From Mycetocola miduiensis (GTDB lineage: Bacteria; Actinomycetota; Actinomycetes; Actinomycetales; Microbacteriaceae), in NCBI RefSeq assembly GCF_900115155.1, contig NZ_FOVM01000001.1, forward strand, positions 1 to 64,000: a stretch of 64,000 nt of DNA, read 5' to 3'. Below are positions 14,701-24,377 of this stretch, piece by piece. Numbering within the stretch: position 1 is the stretch's first letter; each line of letters begins with the position of its first letter. A program made the translations under genes and the position numbers. The notes below the pieces were generated by a model. It was not told the origin of the DNA. It searched no databases and worked only from the letters and a program-made list of their open reading frames with translations.

Positions 14701-17592
14701 GATCGGAGCGCGTGAGCCGTCGAGTTTCGCACTGACGCCGATGCGCACGGTGCCGGTGGCCTGGCTCCCGAGCGTGTCGATAACGGTGTAGCTGAAACTG
14801 TCCGTACCGGTCGAGTAGGCGCCGGCCTCGTAATCGAACCAGTCCTTCCCTGTGCCGACGACGAACCCCTTCTCAGGGTTCGACGCCTGGCCGACGAGCT
14901 GGACCGAGTCACCGTCGGGGTCGATGCCGGAAAGCGGGATGGGTATCCGCACCCGTTCCCCGCTCAGCACGCGGGCGGTCACCGTCTCGGGAACAGGCGC
15001 AGCGTTGGAGGCGGCATCGATCTCCCGCACATTCAGGGTCACTGTCGCGTCGGCCCATTGCCCGTCAGGCGCGAGCGCCCGGTAGGAGGCGGTGAAGTTG
15101 CCCGGCTTGTCCGGCGCGAGGTAGCGCAACACACGATTGGAGGTGAAGAGCAGCCCGGCGTTCGAGGGAAGGTTCGCACTCAGAGTCGGACTCAGGCTCA
15201 GCGTGTCTCCGTCCGGATGCGTGTCATTGTCGAGGACGGGGATGTCGATGGCGTCCCCGACACGCACCGATACCGAGTCCGGGTATGCGACCGGCGGCTG
15301 GCGGACGTCCGGTGTGGGGATCTGGATCACCGTGACCGTGCCCTGCGCTTCGCTGGTTCCGTTCGAGACCCGGTAGTTGAACGAGACGGGGGCGTCGAGC
15401 GGCGTGGTCAGCGTGACCCGCAGTATCCGCTGCTCCAGGATCTCGACCCGCAGGCCGGACTCGGCGGGAACATTGAGCACTCCGGTGACGACGAGGACTC
15501 CACCTGCTGGATCGAAATCACCGGCGAGCACGTCGACCCGTTCGGTGCTCTGCTCCCTGATGTACGCGGTGTGCGGGACCGTGACCGGCGGGGCGCCGGC
15601 ATCCGGCGGTGCGATCACGTCGATGCGAACGAACCCGCTCTGGGTGCGGTTGCCGTCGGTCACGGCGTATTCGATGGTGTGGGTACGAGGTTGGGAGCTC
15701 GAGAACCGGAAGGTGCCGTCGTCGTAGTCCGGTGTGATTGCCGCTCCCTCTTTGGCTGGAACGTTGACCAGCCGAAGCGGGCCGGACCCGCCACGGACAT
15801 GCGACATCGGCGAGACGAGCACGTCCTGGTCGGCGTAAGCGAGTACGGCGAAAGGTTCGGCGATGATCGGTACTTCGCCTGCGGGGTACACCGTGACCGC
15901 GAAGCTTCCGACCCCGTCTGCCGTGCCGTCTGAGACCACGAGGCCGATCTCCTTCAGCGTTTCGCCGCTGCCGGAGTCCGTGTAGATGAGGGTGCCGTCC
16001 GGGGTGAACTGCACCTGGTCGGGGGCGGGGATGCTCGCCTGGGTCAGGTAGAACGGGTCGCCGTCCGGGTCGACCCAGTCCCCGAGGGTCTGTGTCGTCA
16101 GCCGACCGCCTTCGGCGACCGACGCCTTCGACGTGCGCACCTGCTCAGGCGGGGCATTCTCGTCCGCGCCTTTCACGGTGACGGTGACCTCCGCCGTCGA
16201 CGAACCGCCACGGCCGTCGGTGATCGTGTACTCGAACTGCGCCTCCCCGACGGCATCCGGGCGGAGCGTCACCTGCAGTTGCTGGGCATTGTTCACGAGC
16301 TCGAGCCGGCCGAAAGACTCATCGAGGTCGGTGAACCTGTCGATCATCAGCACGTCACCGTTGGCGTCGATGTCATTCAGCAGCACGGGAAGAGGCGAGG
16401 TCTGCCCGGCGCGAGCACCGAACGCATCAGGCACAGCGGTCGGTGGGACCTGGGTCTGCTCGTATTCCGGTGGGGTGTCTTCCTGGGTGTCATCGACCTT
16501 CTGCTCGTCTTCGTTGACGTCGATGAGATCGTCCCAGTTGTCGATGAGCTGGTTCTCGGCCTGCACCGCCCAGGATGCTCCCGATGCACCGTCGTTGAGC
16601 ACGACATGCGTGCCGTTGGCGCGGAATTGCATGCCCGTGCCCACCGGGGATCCGATCGAGGTCTCACTCGTATCGTTCCCGCACCGTTCGAACACCTGGC
16701 CGCCCGACCATGCCGCGTATTCGCAACCGCCAATGCTGATGGGCCGAACCGGCTCACCCTCGGTGCCGCTGAGCACGTCAGCTGGTTCGCCTCCCGACAG
16801 GGGAACGGACAAGAGCCCGCCGTCGACCCCGACGAGAACGGCGGAGCCGGTCGCTGCCGGCTGCGGCAGCACGGGTGCGGCAGCATCGCCGAGGACGATC
16901 GAATTGCCGCGGACGATGAGCCGGCGGCTGGCGCCGTCGAGCAGGACCGGTTCGGAACCGACCGAGCTCAGCTGGAAGTCGCCCGCGGTGTCCCCAAGGG
17001 TGACGCGTGTCGTCCCGCGGACCGTGTCCTCGTCTGCGGGGACCCGGTACAGCTCGGATGCGTCCGGGGAGAAGACGAAGAGCTCACCGTCCGGGGCGAC
17101 GGAGCCGATCGTTCCCGGCCCGAACGACAGGGTCGGATCGGCCTCCGCGTCGAAGATCTCCAGGTCGCCGACGGGGATCAGCCAGACGTCCCCGTCGGCG
17201 ATGATCGTCACCCTGCCGCCCGCGAGCCGGACATCCGTCGTGCCTGGCGGGAGCGGGACGCTCTCGACCACCTTGGCCGTCGCCGGGTCGACGATGCCGA
17301 GCGAGCTCAGTCCGGCGTCGAGCAGCAGGACGGTTTCGCCCTCCTGCAGTACGTCAAGTTGTTCGGAGTCGGCTTCGATCCCCGCGTTCAGTTCGAAAAC
17401 CTGCGTGTTGGCGCGGCCGATGGCCTGTCGTTCCTGGTTGACCACCCACACGGCGCCGTCGCCGAGGTCGAACTGCTGCGCCCGGTAGCCGGACGAAACG
17501 GTGGCGATGGTAGCGATGACGGCGCAGATGATGGTGCCACTCGTGAGAGTGGCGAGGAGGGAGCGCCGGGATCGGAACCACTGCCGGTTCAT
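11755..17592 (-). CDS. Giant surface protein with Ig-like/cadherin-like and fibronectin type III repeats
   Basis: A 1945-residue protein with one N-terminal membrane helix (about 12-35) after a basic segment, so the bulk is probably outside the cell. Residues of about 40-350 form a beta-rich region resembling a propeller. Acidic low-complexity sequence follows (DVNEDEQKVDDTQEDTPPEY). From about 380 to 1440 there are tandem Ig-like repeats with the recurring pattern P-V-L-x-N-D-x-D-x-x-G-D (LPVLLNDIDANGD, IPVLDNDTHPDGD, VRVLANDSDPDGG, VDVLQNDAA). From about 1455 to 1740 there are three fibronectin III modules (for example SVTLAWEPGAANNSPISGF). Its place between kinase and MoxR genes suggests envelope architecture. 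The ligand is unknown. It overlaps the kinase stop by 4 bp. Confidence 0.85.
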   Translation of the reverse strand: MNRQWFRSRRSLLATLTSGTIICAVIATIATVSSGYRAQQFDLGDGAVWVVNQERQAIGRANTQVFELNAGIEADSEQLDVLQEGETVLLLDAGLSSLGIVDPATAKVVESVPLPPGTTDVRLAGGRVTIIADGDVWLIPVGDLEIFDAEADPTLSFGPGTIGSVAPDGELFVFSPDASELYRVPADEDTVRGTTRVTLGDTAGDFQLSSVGSEPVLLDGASRRLIVRGNSIVLGDAAAPVLPQPAATGSAVLVGVDGGLLSVPLSGGEPADVLSGTEGEPVRPISIGGCEYAAWSGGQVFERCGNDTSETSIGSPVGTGMQFRANGTHVVLNDGASGASWAVQAENQLIDNWDDLIDVNEDEQKVDDTQEDTPPEYEQTQVPPTAVPDAFGARAGQTSPLPVLLNDIDANGDVLMIDRFTDLDESFGRLELVNNAQQLQVTLRPDAVGEAQFEYTITDGRGGSSTAEVTVTVKGADENAPPEQVRTSKASVAEGGRLTTQTLGDWVDPDGDPFYLTQASIPAPDQVQFTPDGTLIYTDSGSGETLKEIGLVVSDGTADGVGSFAVTVYPAGEVPIIAEPFAVLAYADQDVLVSPMSHVRGGSGPLRLVNVPAKEGAAITPDYDDGTFRFSSSQPRTHTIEYAVTDGNRTQSGFVRIDVIAPPDAGAPPVTVPHTAYIREQSTERVDVLAGDFDPAGGVLVVTGVLNVPAESGLRVEILEQRILRVTLTTPLDAPVSFNYRVSNGTSEAQGTVTVIQIPTPDVRQPPVAYPDSVSVRVGDAIDIPVLDNDTHPDGDTLSLSPTLSANLPSNAGLLFTSNRVLRYLAPDKPGNFTASYRALAPDGQWADATVTLNVREIDAASNAAPVPETVTARVLSGERVRIPIPLSGIDPDGDSVQLVGQASNPEKGFVVGTGKDWFDYEAGAYSTGTDSFSYTVIDTLGSQATGTVRIGVSAKLDGSRAPIAVADEVVTRPDKTVAVRVLANDSDPDGGALSVTSVEPTGDGATATIDGDLVRVSVPEGEGRYGFVYEIENDAGNTSTNFITVVAREDAPLARPVAGDTVLTLDDILEKSAVDVNVLSRVFFADGPVSSLRVSLPLSDGSAEVLENKRVRVQVGDKSQIIPFRVSRPDDDTVSAIAFIWVPGLDDARPQLAAGTSPITVVSGEPVRIDINDYVVAVGRKDVRLTDAAKVRASHANGDELVTDSDTITYTSAERYFGPASVSFEVTDGTSASDPDGRTATLVLPITVTPRDNQPPVFTGGDVDFEPGQQKVIELTRLTTYPYADDTDELEYSILDPQPTGFTAAIADQRLTLTATEDIPIGAERGILIGVRDAVNEGVAGRIVLNITPSTRPIAVPATDTVIVQRGTTEVVDVLQNDAATNPFPSTPLRVVGVRGLGGALPPGVSVSPSADNRQLSISVSAAATAADTVLQYQVADATDDPSRYAWGTVQISVQDRPDPVGNVRITAFGDRSVTLAWEPGAANNSPISGFSVALFRAGSGESLGVTTCSSTTCVIPTPGNGRDNAVRADVSAVNAIGASDAQQTPEPVWSDVVPAAPQNLSTAPLDGGLTINWAPVVPERGSSVKTYVLTVGGAAPVNVSPTRCSSTLCSVDVSSLTNGSQVPVSVSARNDAYPALSTWNSSSGVGTPYGPPKAGAITVNADSGSGSATVSWDTFGANGDAIGGYYVQLLDANASPTACTVTSPAPGTVSPPAGAGVLETRQLGGGATSTTFTDLAAQPDSTYRFVVWGFNRAGCAATETVSATLRPTPPAATAVSGEMRWTNGQQNVWDYYISSVTPGGYSYEIRTPGGTWQTFDGSGYPRELLGASFGAAVAFEVRTVSQYGDLRVVGQGFSGTAPSPSISLVPAGLDYAADLASWSWTGNPPNGDYGAEYACGSVSDPAIAGVAGPNSCTLATVPVEGQAWLDVTVRVGDTALVKRYLAP

Positions 17593-19016
17593 TCTCCGCT
17601 TTCCTCAGGAATGTCGACGCACTTCTCGGCGCTCGGGGGCCCGAGCTTCCCTTCACGATTCACGAGGACCGTGACACAGACCCGCTCACCGGCGGCTCCG
17701 TCGATGGTGAACTGGGCGGCGCGCTGGATGCTCGGGGTTCCGCTTGACGGACGAATCTCGTACGAATCGGCGCTGTCCAGTCCCGGGTCCGCCCAGCGGA
17801 ACTCAACGCTCGAATTCTGCATCTCGGCGGTGATGTTCGTCACGGTGGGGATGCCGCTTCCCGGTGTGAGCCGCACGACGACGAACACCGTCGTCACGGC
17901 CAAGAGCACCACGAGCGCTGAACAGGCGACAACGGCCAGCATGAACGAGCGGCCCAACGGCGGGGCACTCCGCTTGGCGCTGCGGTCACTGAGCGGAGTT
18001 GCCTCGGCGGTGGCCAGTCGTGTCGATCCCGGCTGCCGCGCAGCGTCCCCCGGTGTACGCCTGCGCTTTCGACCGGGTTCGACGGTGCGGATCGGGTTCA
18101 CCCTGGTTCGGTCGCCGGCGTCGTGAACCGGGCTGAAAGCCCAATCGTCCACAGCGACATCGGGTTGGGTCGGCGGAAGGCCGAGGTCCATTTCGATGGC
18201 CTGCAATTCACGAATCAGTTCCATCGCGGACTGCGGGCGGGCCTCGGGGCGGCGCGACATCGCCCGGGCGAGCACACGTTCCAGCCGGTCGGGCACATCG
18301 TCGCGACCGATCGGTTGGGGCTTACCCTTGCTGGCTCGGGAAATGAGGTCTGCGGAGGTGTTGCTCTGCCAGGGCATCTCGAACGGCGCGCGCCCGGCGA
18401 GAAGCGAATAGATGGTCGCGGCGAGCGAGTACACCTCACTGGCGACGGTGCCGTTGGTTTCGCTGTGGAGCACCTCGGGCGCCGACCAGGGAATCGACAT
18501 CCCGACCGTCTCATCCGGGTTGTGCTCACCCACCGTTCCTGCAATCCCGAAGTCGCTGAGCACCGGGTTACCGTACGCGGTCATGAGGATGTTCGACGGT
18601 TTGATGTCGCGGTGGAGCACCCCTGCGCGGTGCGCGGTCTCGGTCGCGCTGGCGACCTTGATCCCGATGCGGAGTGCTTCAGAGACCGAGAGCGGCTCGT
18701 CGCGGTAGCGCTGGCCGATTGACGACGAACACAGTTCCATGACGAGGTAGGGTCGGCCGTCTGCGGCGACACCCGACTGGTACACCGTCAGGATGGCGGG
18801 GTGCGCGCTCAACTGGGCCATCAGGTCCGCCTCGGCCTGGAACATCCGCCGCACGTCGGCGGTGACGTATTCGCTGAGCATCACCTTGACTGCCACCTGG
18901 CGCCGCGGGTTGTCCTGTTCGTAGAGGAAGACGTCGGCGAACCCACCCGAGCCGAGAATGCGCACGAAGGAAAATCCGGGCAGCTGCGGCGGTTGCGATG
19001 GCAGGCGGCGGGGCAC
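17589..19016 (-). CDS. Membrane Ser/Thr protein kinase with extracellular fibronectin-like domain
   Basis: A 475-residue Hanks-type kinase. The domain (about 15-270) shows GSGGFADVFLYEQ, the ATP-binding Lys in VAVKVM, catalytic loop HRDIKPSNIL, DFGIAG and SAPEVL, so it should be active. A juxtamembrane linker leads to one helix (SFMLAVVACSALVVLLAVTT). A short extracellular domain with fibronectin-III character follows (VEFRWADPGLDSADSYEIRP, VCVTVLVNREGKLGPPSAEK) instead of PASTA repeats. The GTG at 19016 is chosen because AAGGAAGGG lies just upstream. It sits downstream of the FHA gene, whose product may bind its phosphothreonines. No PP2C phosphatase gene is nearby. Confidence 0.9.
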   Translation of the reverse strand: MPRRLPSQPPQLPGFSFVRILGSGGFADVFLYEQDNPRRQVAVKVMLSEYVTADVRRMFQAEADLMAQLSAHPAILTVYQSGVAADGRPYLVMELCSSSIGQRYRDEPLSVSEALRIGIKVASATETAHRAGVLHRDIKPSNILMTAYGNPVLSDFGIAGTVGEHNPDETVGMSIPWSAPEVLHSETNGTVASEVYSLAATIYSLLAGRAPFEMPWQSNTSADLISRASKGKPQPIGRDDVPDRLERVLARAMSRRPEARPQSAMELIRELQAIEMDLGLPPTQPDVAVDDWAFSPVHDAGDRTRVNPIRTVEPGRKRRRTPGDAARQPGSTRLATAEATPLSDRSAKRSAPPLGRSFMLAVVACSALVVLLAVTTVFVVVRLTPGSGIPTVTNITAEMQNSSVEFRWADPGLDSADSYEIRPSSGTPSIQRAAQFTIDGAAGERVCVTVLVNREGKLGPPSAEKCVDIPEESGE

Positions 19017-19112
19017 GGCTTTCCCTTCCTTGAGAGTATGGAGGGGAAGGTGCACATGCAGGACGATCTCCGATCCCCTACCCTCCCCAGTGTAAACAGA
19101 GGCCCTGAAGGG

Positions 19113-20252
19113 CTATACCCCCGGCCAGGGGGGCAAGATCTCGATGACGTTGCCGTCACCGATGTCGATAAACGTGCCGGGGGCGACGACGACGGACTCG
19201 CCCTGGCGCAAACGCCGCCAGTGACCGTTCGGCGGGATGATCGAGGTGCCGTTGGTGGATTTGAGGTCAGTGGCGACGATCGAGTCGCCGATCTGCTTGA
19301 TCTCCAGGTGGGTCGCCGAAACCGACTTGGACCCGGAAACCACCGGCACGAGCCGAGAGGGATCCGGAAGCGGGATGCGCGGCTGGCGCGGGTTCCTGCC
19401 GAAGTAGTGGACGGCATCCAGCGGGTAGGCCTGCCCGCCGTTGATACGGAACCCGTACAGAAGGGTTTTCGGGTCGTTGGGGACCAGCGGCGACTCCCGG
19501 AGCACCGTCTCGTCCTGGATGGGCGGGGCGATGTCGCGACGGAGCACCGTCTCGCCGTCGTGGCGCATCGCCGGGTCGTCCTCCGGCCGGACACGCTGCA
19601 CCGGTGGACGGATGATCGTATTCGTCTCGGCGGGCGACGGGCGGAAATGCGACTGCGCGGGCGGGACGGCCGACGTGCCCCTGGTTGTCGGCGGCCCGGC
19701 AACCGTAGGCGCGGGAGCCTGAGCGGTGGCATCCCTCCGCACCGGGGAAACCGCGACAGCTTCCGGGTCGGCAACCCAGTCGATGCGATTGGCGACGATG
19801 ACTCCCGAGCCGAGCGGGAAGGACACCCCGGAGACGGCAGCGCCGGGCTCGCCGGTGAGCCCGCCGGCTGCGACCGCTTCAACGCCGCTCAGTTCGTCGC
19901 GGTGCCACGGCTTGTCGCCGCTCGTGATGCGGGTCCAGGTACCCCCGGCGTGGGCGTCGACCACGGCTTCGCCGTGGACGAGGAGTTTCATCGTGTCCCC
20001 GTCTGCTCCAGAACGCTCAAGTGCGACGAAGGATGCCGGCTGGCCGCCCGACGTGTTCGGGATCACCCGGAGGGCATCATCGAACGTGGTCGAAGACGAG
20101 GTCACCAGTGACCACAGCTGTTCGACGATCGCCGGTTCGGATGGGGTCCGGAGCGCCACCAGGAGTTTCTCTCCAACGATGTAGATCCAGGGCGTCCCCG
20201 TGTTCGTCATCGCGTAGCGATACGACGGCCGGTCGTGTTCTGCTGTGTTCAC
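19113..20252 (-). CDS. FHA-domain protein
   Basis: A 379-residue cytoplasmic protein with a C-terminal forkhead-associated domain (about 280-375). It shows YFGRNPRQPR, SKSVSATHLEIKQIGDSIVA, TDLKSTNGTSIIPP and RLRQGESVVVAPGTFIDIGD, which include the phosphothreonine-contacting residues of the fold. The N-terminal 150 residues look like a separate folded domain of unknown function, joined by a linker rich in Pro, Ala and Thr that carries T-rich stretches (ETVLR, DETVLRE) that could be kinase targets. The GTG start has AAGGGGGA upstream. It heads the minus-strand envelope operon and is divergent from xthA. Confidence 0.88.
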   Translation of the reverse strand: MNTAEHDRPSYRYAMTNTGTPWIYIVGEKLLVALRTPSEPAIVEQLWSLVTSSSTTFDDALRVIPNTSGGQPASFVALERSGADGDTMKLLVHGEAVVDAHAGGTWTRITSGDKPWHRDELSGVEAVAAGGLTGEPGAAVSGVSFPLGSGVIVANRIDWVADPEAVAVSPVRRDATAQAPAPTVAGPPTTRGTSAVPPAQSHFRPSPAETNTIIRPPVQRVRPEDDPAMRHDGETVLRRDIAPPIQDETVLRESPLVPNDPKTLLYGFRINGGQAYPLDAVHYFGRNPRQPRIPLPDPSRLVPVVSGSKSVSATHLEIKQIGDSIVATDLKSTNGTSIIPPNGHWRRLRQGESVVVAPGTFIDIGDGNVIEILPPWPGV

Positions 20253-20391
20253 GGTCCCCCTTGAGAAAACGGTGCAGGCGACTCCCCTGCGAGCGGGCGC
20301 ACGAACCTGTGCTCCTATTCTGCCCCCTGACCCGCATTTGGGCGACCCGCGTGACGTTTTGCAGCCTGCGGCTGGCGTCGGTGCCCTGATC

Positions 20392-20397
20392 TAAGCT
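20392..20397 (+). promoter_or_regulatory. Putative -10 box, leaderless xthA
   Basis: TAAGCT followed by GGATTC (6 nt) and the xthA ATG. There is no ribosome binding site, which supports a leaderless mRNA. The 20253-20403 stretch also carries the divergent FHA promoter region, where no clear box was seen. Confidence 0.45.
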
Positions 20398-20403
20398 GGA
20401 TTC

Positions 20404-22328
<1,925 letters not shown>

Positions 22329-22331
22329 CCG

Positions 22332-22433
22332 GGCGCACATAACTCCTCCAAACCGAGCCCGCGCGGCGGCTGCCCGGCGGAACGGCGGCCGGTGGAACCG
22401 GCGGTCCCACCGCCAAGACTGAATTGTGTGCGG
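22332..22433 (+). repeat. 102-bp interspersed repeat, copy 1
   Basis: Begins GGCGCACATAACTCCTCC and ends GAATTGTGTGCGG; the two ends are imperfect inverted repeats of each other (GCGCACA..AACTC / GAATTGTGYGC). The first 58 bp are almost identical to copy 2, and the middle diverges and is rich in GC hairpins (for example GGCGGTCCCACCGCC). It lies directly after the trpS stop. Confidence 0.75.
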
Positions 22434-22505
22434 GCTGCAGCCGCTTGGACCATCGCTGTGCGAAAGCCTGGGAGCGCGGCCGTTCGTGTCTGCCCTTGGC
22501 GACCC

Positions 22506-22607
22506 GGCGCACATAACTCCTCCAAACCGAGCCCGTGCCGCGGCTGCCCGGCGGAACGGCGGGCTGCGGCAGCTACCTGAGCGGCACCGAGACGGAATTG
22601 TGCGCGG
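22506..22607 (+). repeat. 102-bp interspersed repeat, copy 2
   Basis: Same ends, orientation and length as copy 1, starting exactly 174 bp later. The last 20 bp read GACGGAATTGTGCGCGG. The stop of the DUF559 gene lies 18 bp further on. The 72 bp between copies 1 and 2 show no gene. On the minus strand the conserved left end reads GGAGGAGTTATGTGCGCC, a ribosome-binding-like motif followed by an ATG. Confidence 0.75.
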
Positions 22608-22625
22608 ACCCTAGCCCGCCCGCGC

Positions 22626-23537
22626 TCAGACGATGACCGAACGGAAGCCGGTGCGCGCCCGCAACAATCCCAGGATTGCGGCCACTACGCGCTCCGGCCG
22701 GAACATGATGTCCTCGTAGAGAAGCCTCAGCGACAGATACCCCAGCATGGCGAGCGTGGTGTCGCGGGTGCGATCGGTGATGTACCTGTCGGTGGCCGAG
22801 TGATAGGCCCTGCTGTCGGCCTCGACGACGAGGCATCCCTCGATCAGCATGTCGACCCTGCCGACACCGTCGATGAAGACCTGGATGTCGAATTCCAGGC
22901 CGGCGGCCCTCACGAGCAGGCGCAGGATCGTCTCAGAACCCGCCTCCGCCCTGCCGTCGCTGAGCGAGCGGATCGGCTCGAACCGGTGCGGCAGTGCGTC
23001 GAAGATAAGGCGCACATCGTCGGGCCCGATGATCCGCCGGTTGAGCGCGCTGTCAAGCGTTGCAACCGCCATCCGCGGCGGTTGGCAGCGTATTGCCTGG
23101 GCAACAGCATCCGTCGGACTCACCGCATGAGCCGACGCGTCGCCGGGCCGAAGAAGCGGCCGCCAGTGTAGTTCGATCCCCTCTCGGCCATCTCCTTTCG
23201 ACAGACCGTCGCCTTTCGGCAGGGGCGCGCGGCTATCCGATGGACTCCGCAGACGCGAGGAACCCCGCTCGACGTGAACATGCCCTGGGTGATGGCGAAA
23301 GACGAAGACCTCCCGATCGGCGAGCGCCGAGACACAGGCTAGGCGACCACCGACCCGCACAGCTCGAAGGATGTGCTCGGGCGTACCGGCAAGGGCGTAG
23401 TGGTCGCGATACACCCGGACGAGGCGCCCGGATCGGACATCCCGAGTCAGTGTCCGACCGCGAGCCCCGCCGGCAAGGAGCTCGTCGCGACTCGCGATCA
23501 GGATTCCGTTCTGAGAAAAGGTCCGCAGATAGCTCAC
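22626..23537 (-). CDS. DUF559 (Vsr-like nuclease fold) protein with AbiEi-type N-terminal domain
   Basis: A protein of about 303 residues. The N-terminus (GILIASRDELLAGGARGRTL, TRDVRSGRLVRVYRDHYAL) matches the winged-helix seen in AbiEi-type proteins. The C-terminus (about 215-300) matches DUF559: SETILRLLVRAAGLEF, VDMLIEGCLVVEADSRAYH and a YLSLRLLYEDIMF strand, a PD-(D/E)XK-type nuclease arrangement with Asp in VDML and Glu/Asp in VEAD. Activity is not proven. The GTG at 23537 is used; a GTG at 23564 is possible. The frame stays open to 24149 through repeat copy 3 and the next gene, which is not coding. The gene is flanked by the 102-bp repeats. Confidence 0.75.
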   Translation of the reverse strand: MSYLRTFSQNGILIASRDELLAGGARGRTLTRDVRSGRLVRVYRDHYALAGTPEHILRAVRVGGRLACVSALADREVFVFRHHPGHVHVERGSSRLRSPSDSRAPLPKGDGLSKGDGREGIELHWRPLLRPGDASAHAVSPTDAVAQAIRCQPPRMAVATLDSALNRRIIGPDDVRLIFDALPHRFEPIRSLSDGRAEAGSETILRLLVRAAGLEFDIQVFIDGVGRVDMLIEGCLVVEADSRAYHSATDRYITDRTRDTTLAMLGYLSLRLLYEDIMFRPERVVAAILGLLRARTGFRSVIV

Positions 23538-23643
23538 CCTCTGAGGATGGTGGCGTCGACCCACTGCCGGCCGGGCACTTCCCTGTTCGTGGAAAGACGA
23601 CCGGCGCGGCGGACCTGTGGAGGAGCCGGGGTCTCCCGGGTCC

Positions 23644-23745
23644 GGTGCGCACAACTCCTCCTGACCGAGCTGCCGACTGCCCCGACCCCCCGGAAACCCG
23701 GGCAGGACCAGCCGCCGAAAGGAGGGAAGGCTGAATTGTGCACCC
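23644..23745 (+). repeat. 102-bp interspersed repeat, copy 3
   Basis: Begins GGTGCGCACAACTCCTCC and ends GGCTGAATTGTGCACCC; same length (102 bp) and orientation as copies 1 and 2, but the interior is different. It lies on the far side of the DUF559 gene, just upstream of its start region and 24 bp before the GNAT promoter box. Confidence 0.7.
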
Positions 23746-23768
23746 GAGCGGGGGCGACGACCGGCCAG

Positions 23769-23774
23769 TAGGCT
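23769..23774 (+). promoter_or_regulatory. Putative -10 box, leaderless GNAT gene
   Basis: TAGGCT followed by GAAGCC (6 nt) and the ATG at 23781; no ribosome binding site. Confidence 0.4.
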
Positions 23775-23780
23775 GAAGCC

Positions 23781-24377
23781 ATGGACGTGGTGCGACTCGA
23801 AACAGACCGTTTGATCCTTGACGCGCCGACCGAGCGGGACATCCCGTACATCTACGCCTATTGCCAGGACCCCCTGATCCAGCAGTTCACGACGGTCCCG
23901 CAGCCGTACGCGCTGTCGGACGCCGAAAACTTTCTCACCCGGGTGGTGAACCCGGGATGGGTGAACGGCACCGAGCTGACCTGGGCCATTCGGCGCAAGG
24001 AAGAGCACACGATTCTCGGCATCGTCTCGTTGCGGGACTGGAACGACACCCAGGCAATGGTCGGCTTCTGGCTCGGCGCCCCATGGCGCGGCCTCGGCTA
24101 CATGCCCGAGGCGGTCCGCGCCGTTGCCCGCTGGTTCTTCTCCGGCCACTGGAACATTCCCGGTCGCGCATCCAACGAGTCCATCCTGTGGGAAGCCATG
24201 GTCGGCAACGTCAGTTCAGCCACCGTCGCCCACCGCACGGGCTTCCGTTACCTCGGAACCGGTCGCGCCGAGGTGGAGCGATTCGGTGAGTTTCCGTCGA
24301 GCCACCGTGCGGAGCTGACCCTGGCCGACCTGCCCGGCCCTGCAAACGGCTGGCCCACCGAAGCCTTCCAGCGATGA
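23781..24377 (+). CDS. GNAT-family N-acetyltransferase (RimJ/RimL type)
   Basis: A 198-residue acetyltransferase-fold protein. VVRLETDRLILDAPTERDIP is the typical RimJ/RimL opening. The acetyl-CoA loop appears as WLGAPWRGLGYMPEAVRAVA, and a late NVSSATVAHRTGFRYLG matches the family pattern in which Asn and a bulky aromatic follow. The substrate (protein N-terminus, antibiotic or small molecule) cannot be deduced. It overlaps the HAD gene by 4 bp (ATGA), indicating translational coupling. Confidence 0.85.
   Translation: MDVVRLETDRLILDAPTERDIPYIYAYCQDPLIQQFTTVPQPYALSDAENFLTRVVNPGWVNGTELTWAIRRKEEHTILGIVSLRDWNDTQAMVGFWLGAPWRGLGYMPEAVRAVARWFFSGHWNIPGRASNESILWEAMVGNVSSATVAHRTGFRYLGTGRAEVERFGEFPSSHRAELTLADLPGPANGWPTEAFQR

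Noticed and set aside
16279-18126. 615-codon frame antisense to the giant surface protein and kinase genes
   Set aside because: Spans two well-supported overlapping genes on the other strand and shows no domain.
18801-20111. 436-codon frame antisense to the kinase and FHA genes
   Set aside because: Covers the start of the kinase and most of the FHA gene; composition is typical of a shadow frame.
22332-23745. The 102-bp repeats as a CRISPR array
   Set aside because: Only three copies, unequal spacing, a whole gene in between, variable interiors and no cas genes.
23538-24149. N-terminal extension of the DUF559 gene through repeat copy 3 and antisense to the GNAT gene
   Set aside because: The extension has no similarity to DUF559 proteins, and it would overlap a better-supported gene; the start near 23537 fits the family.
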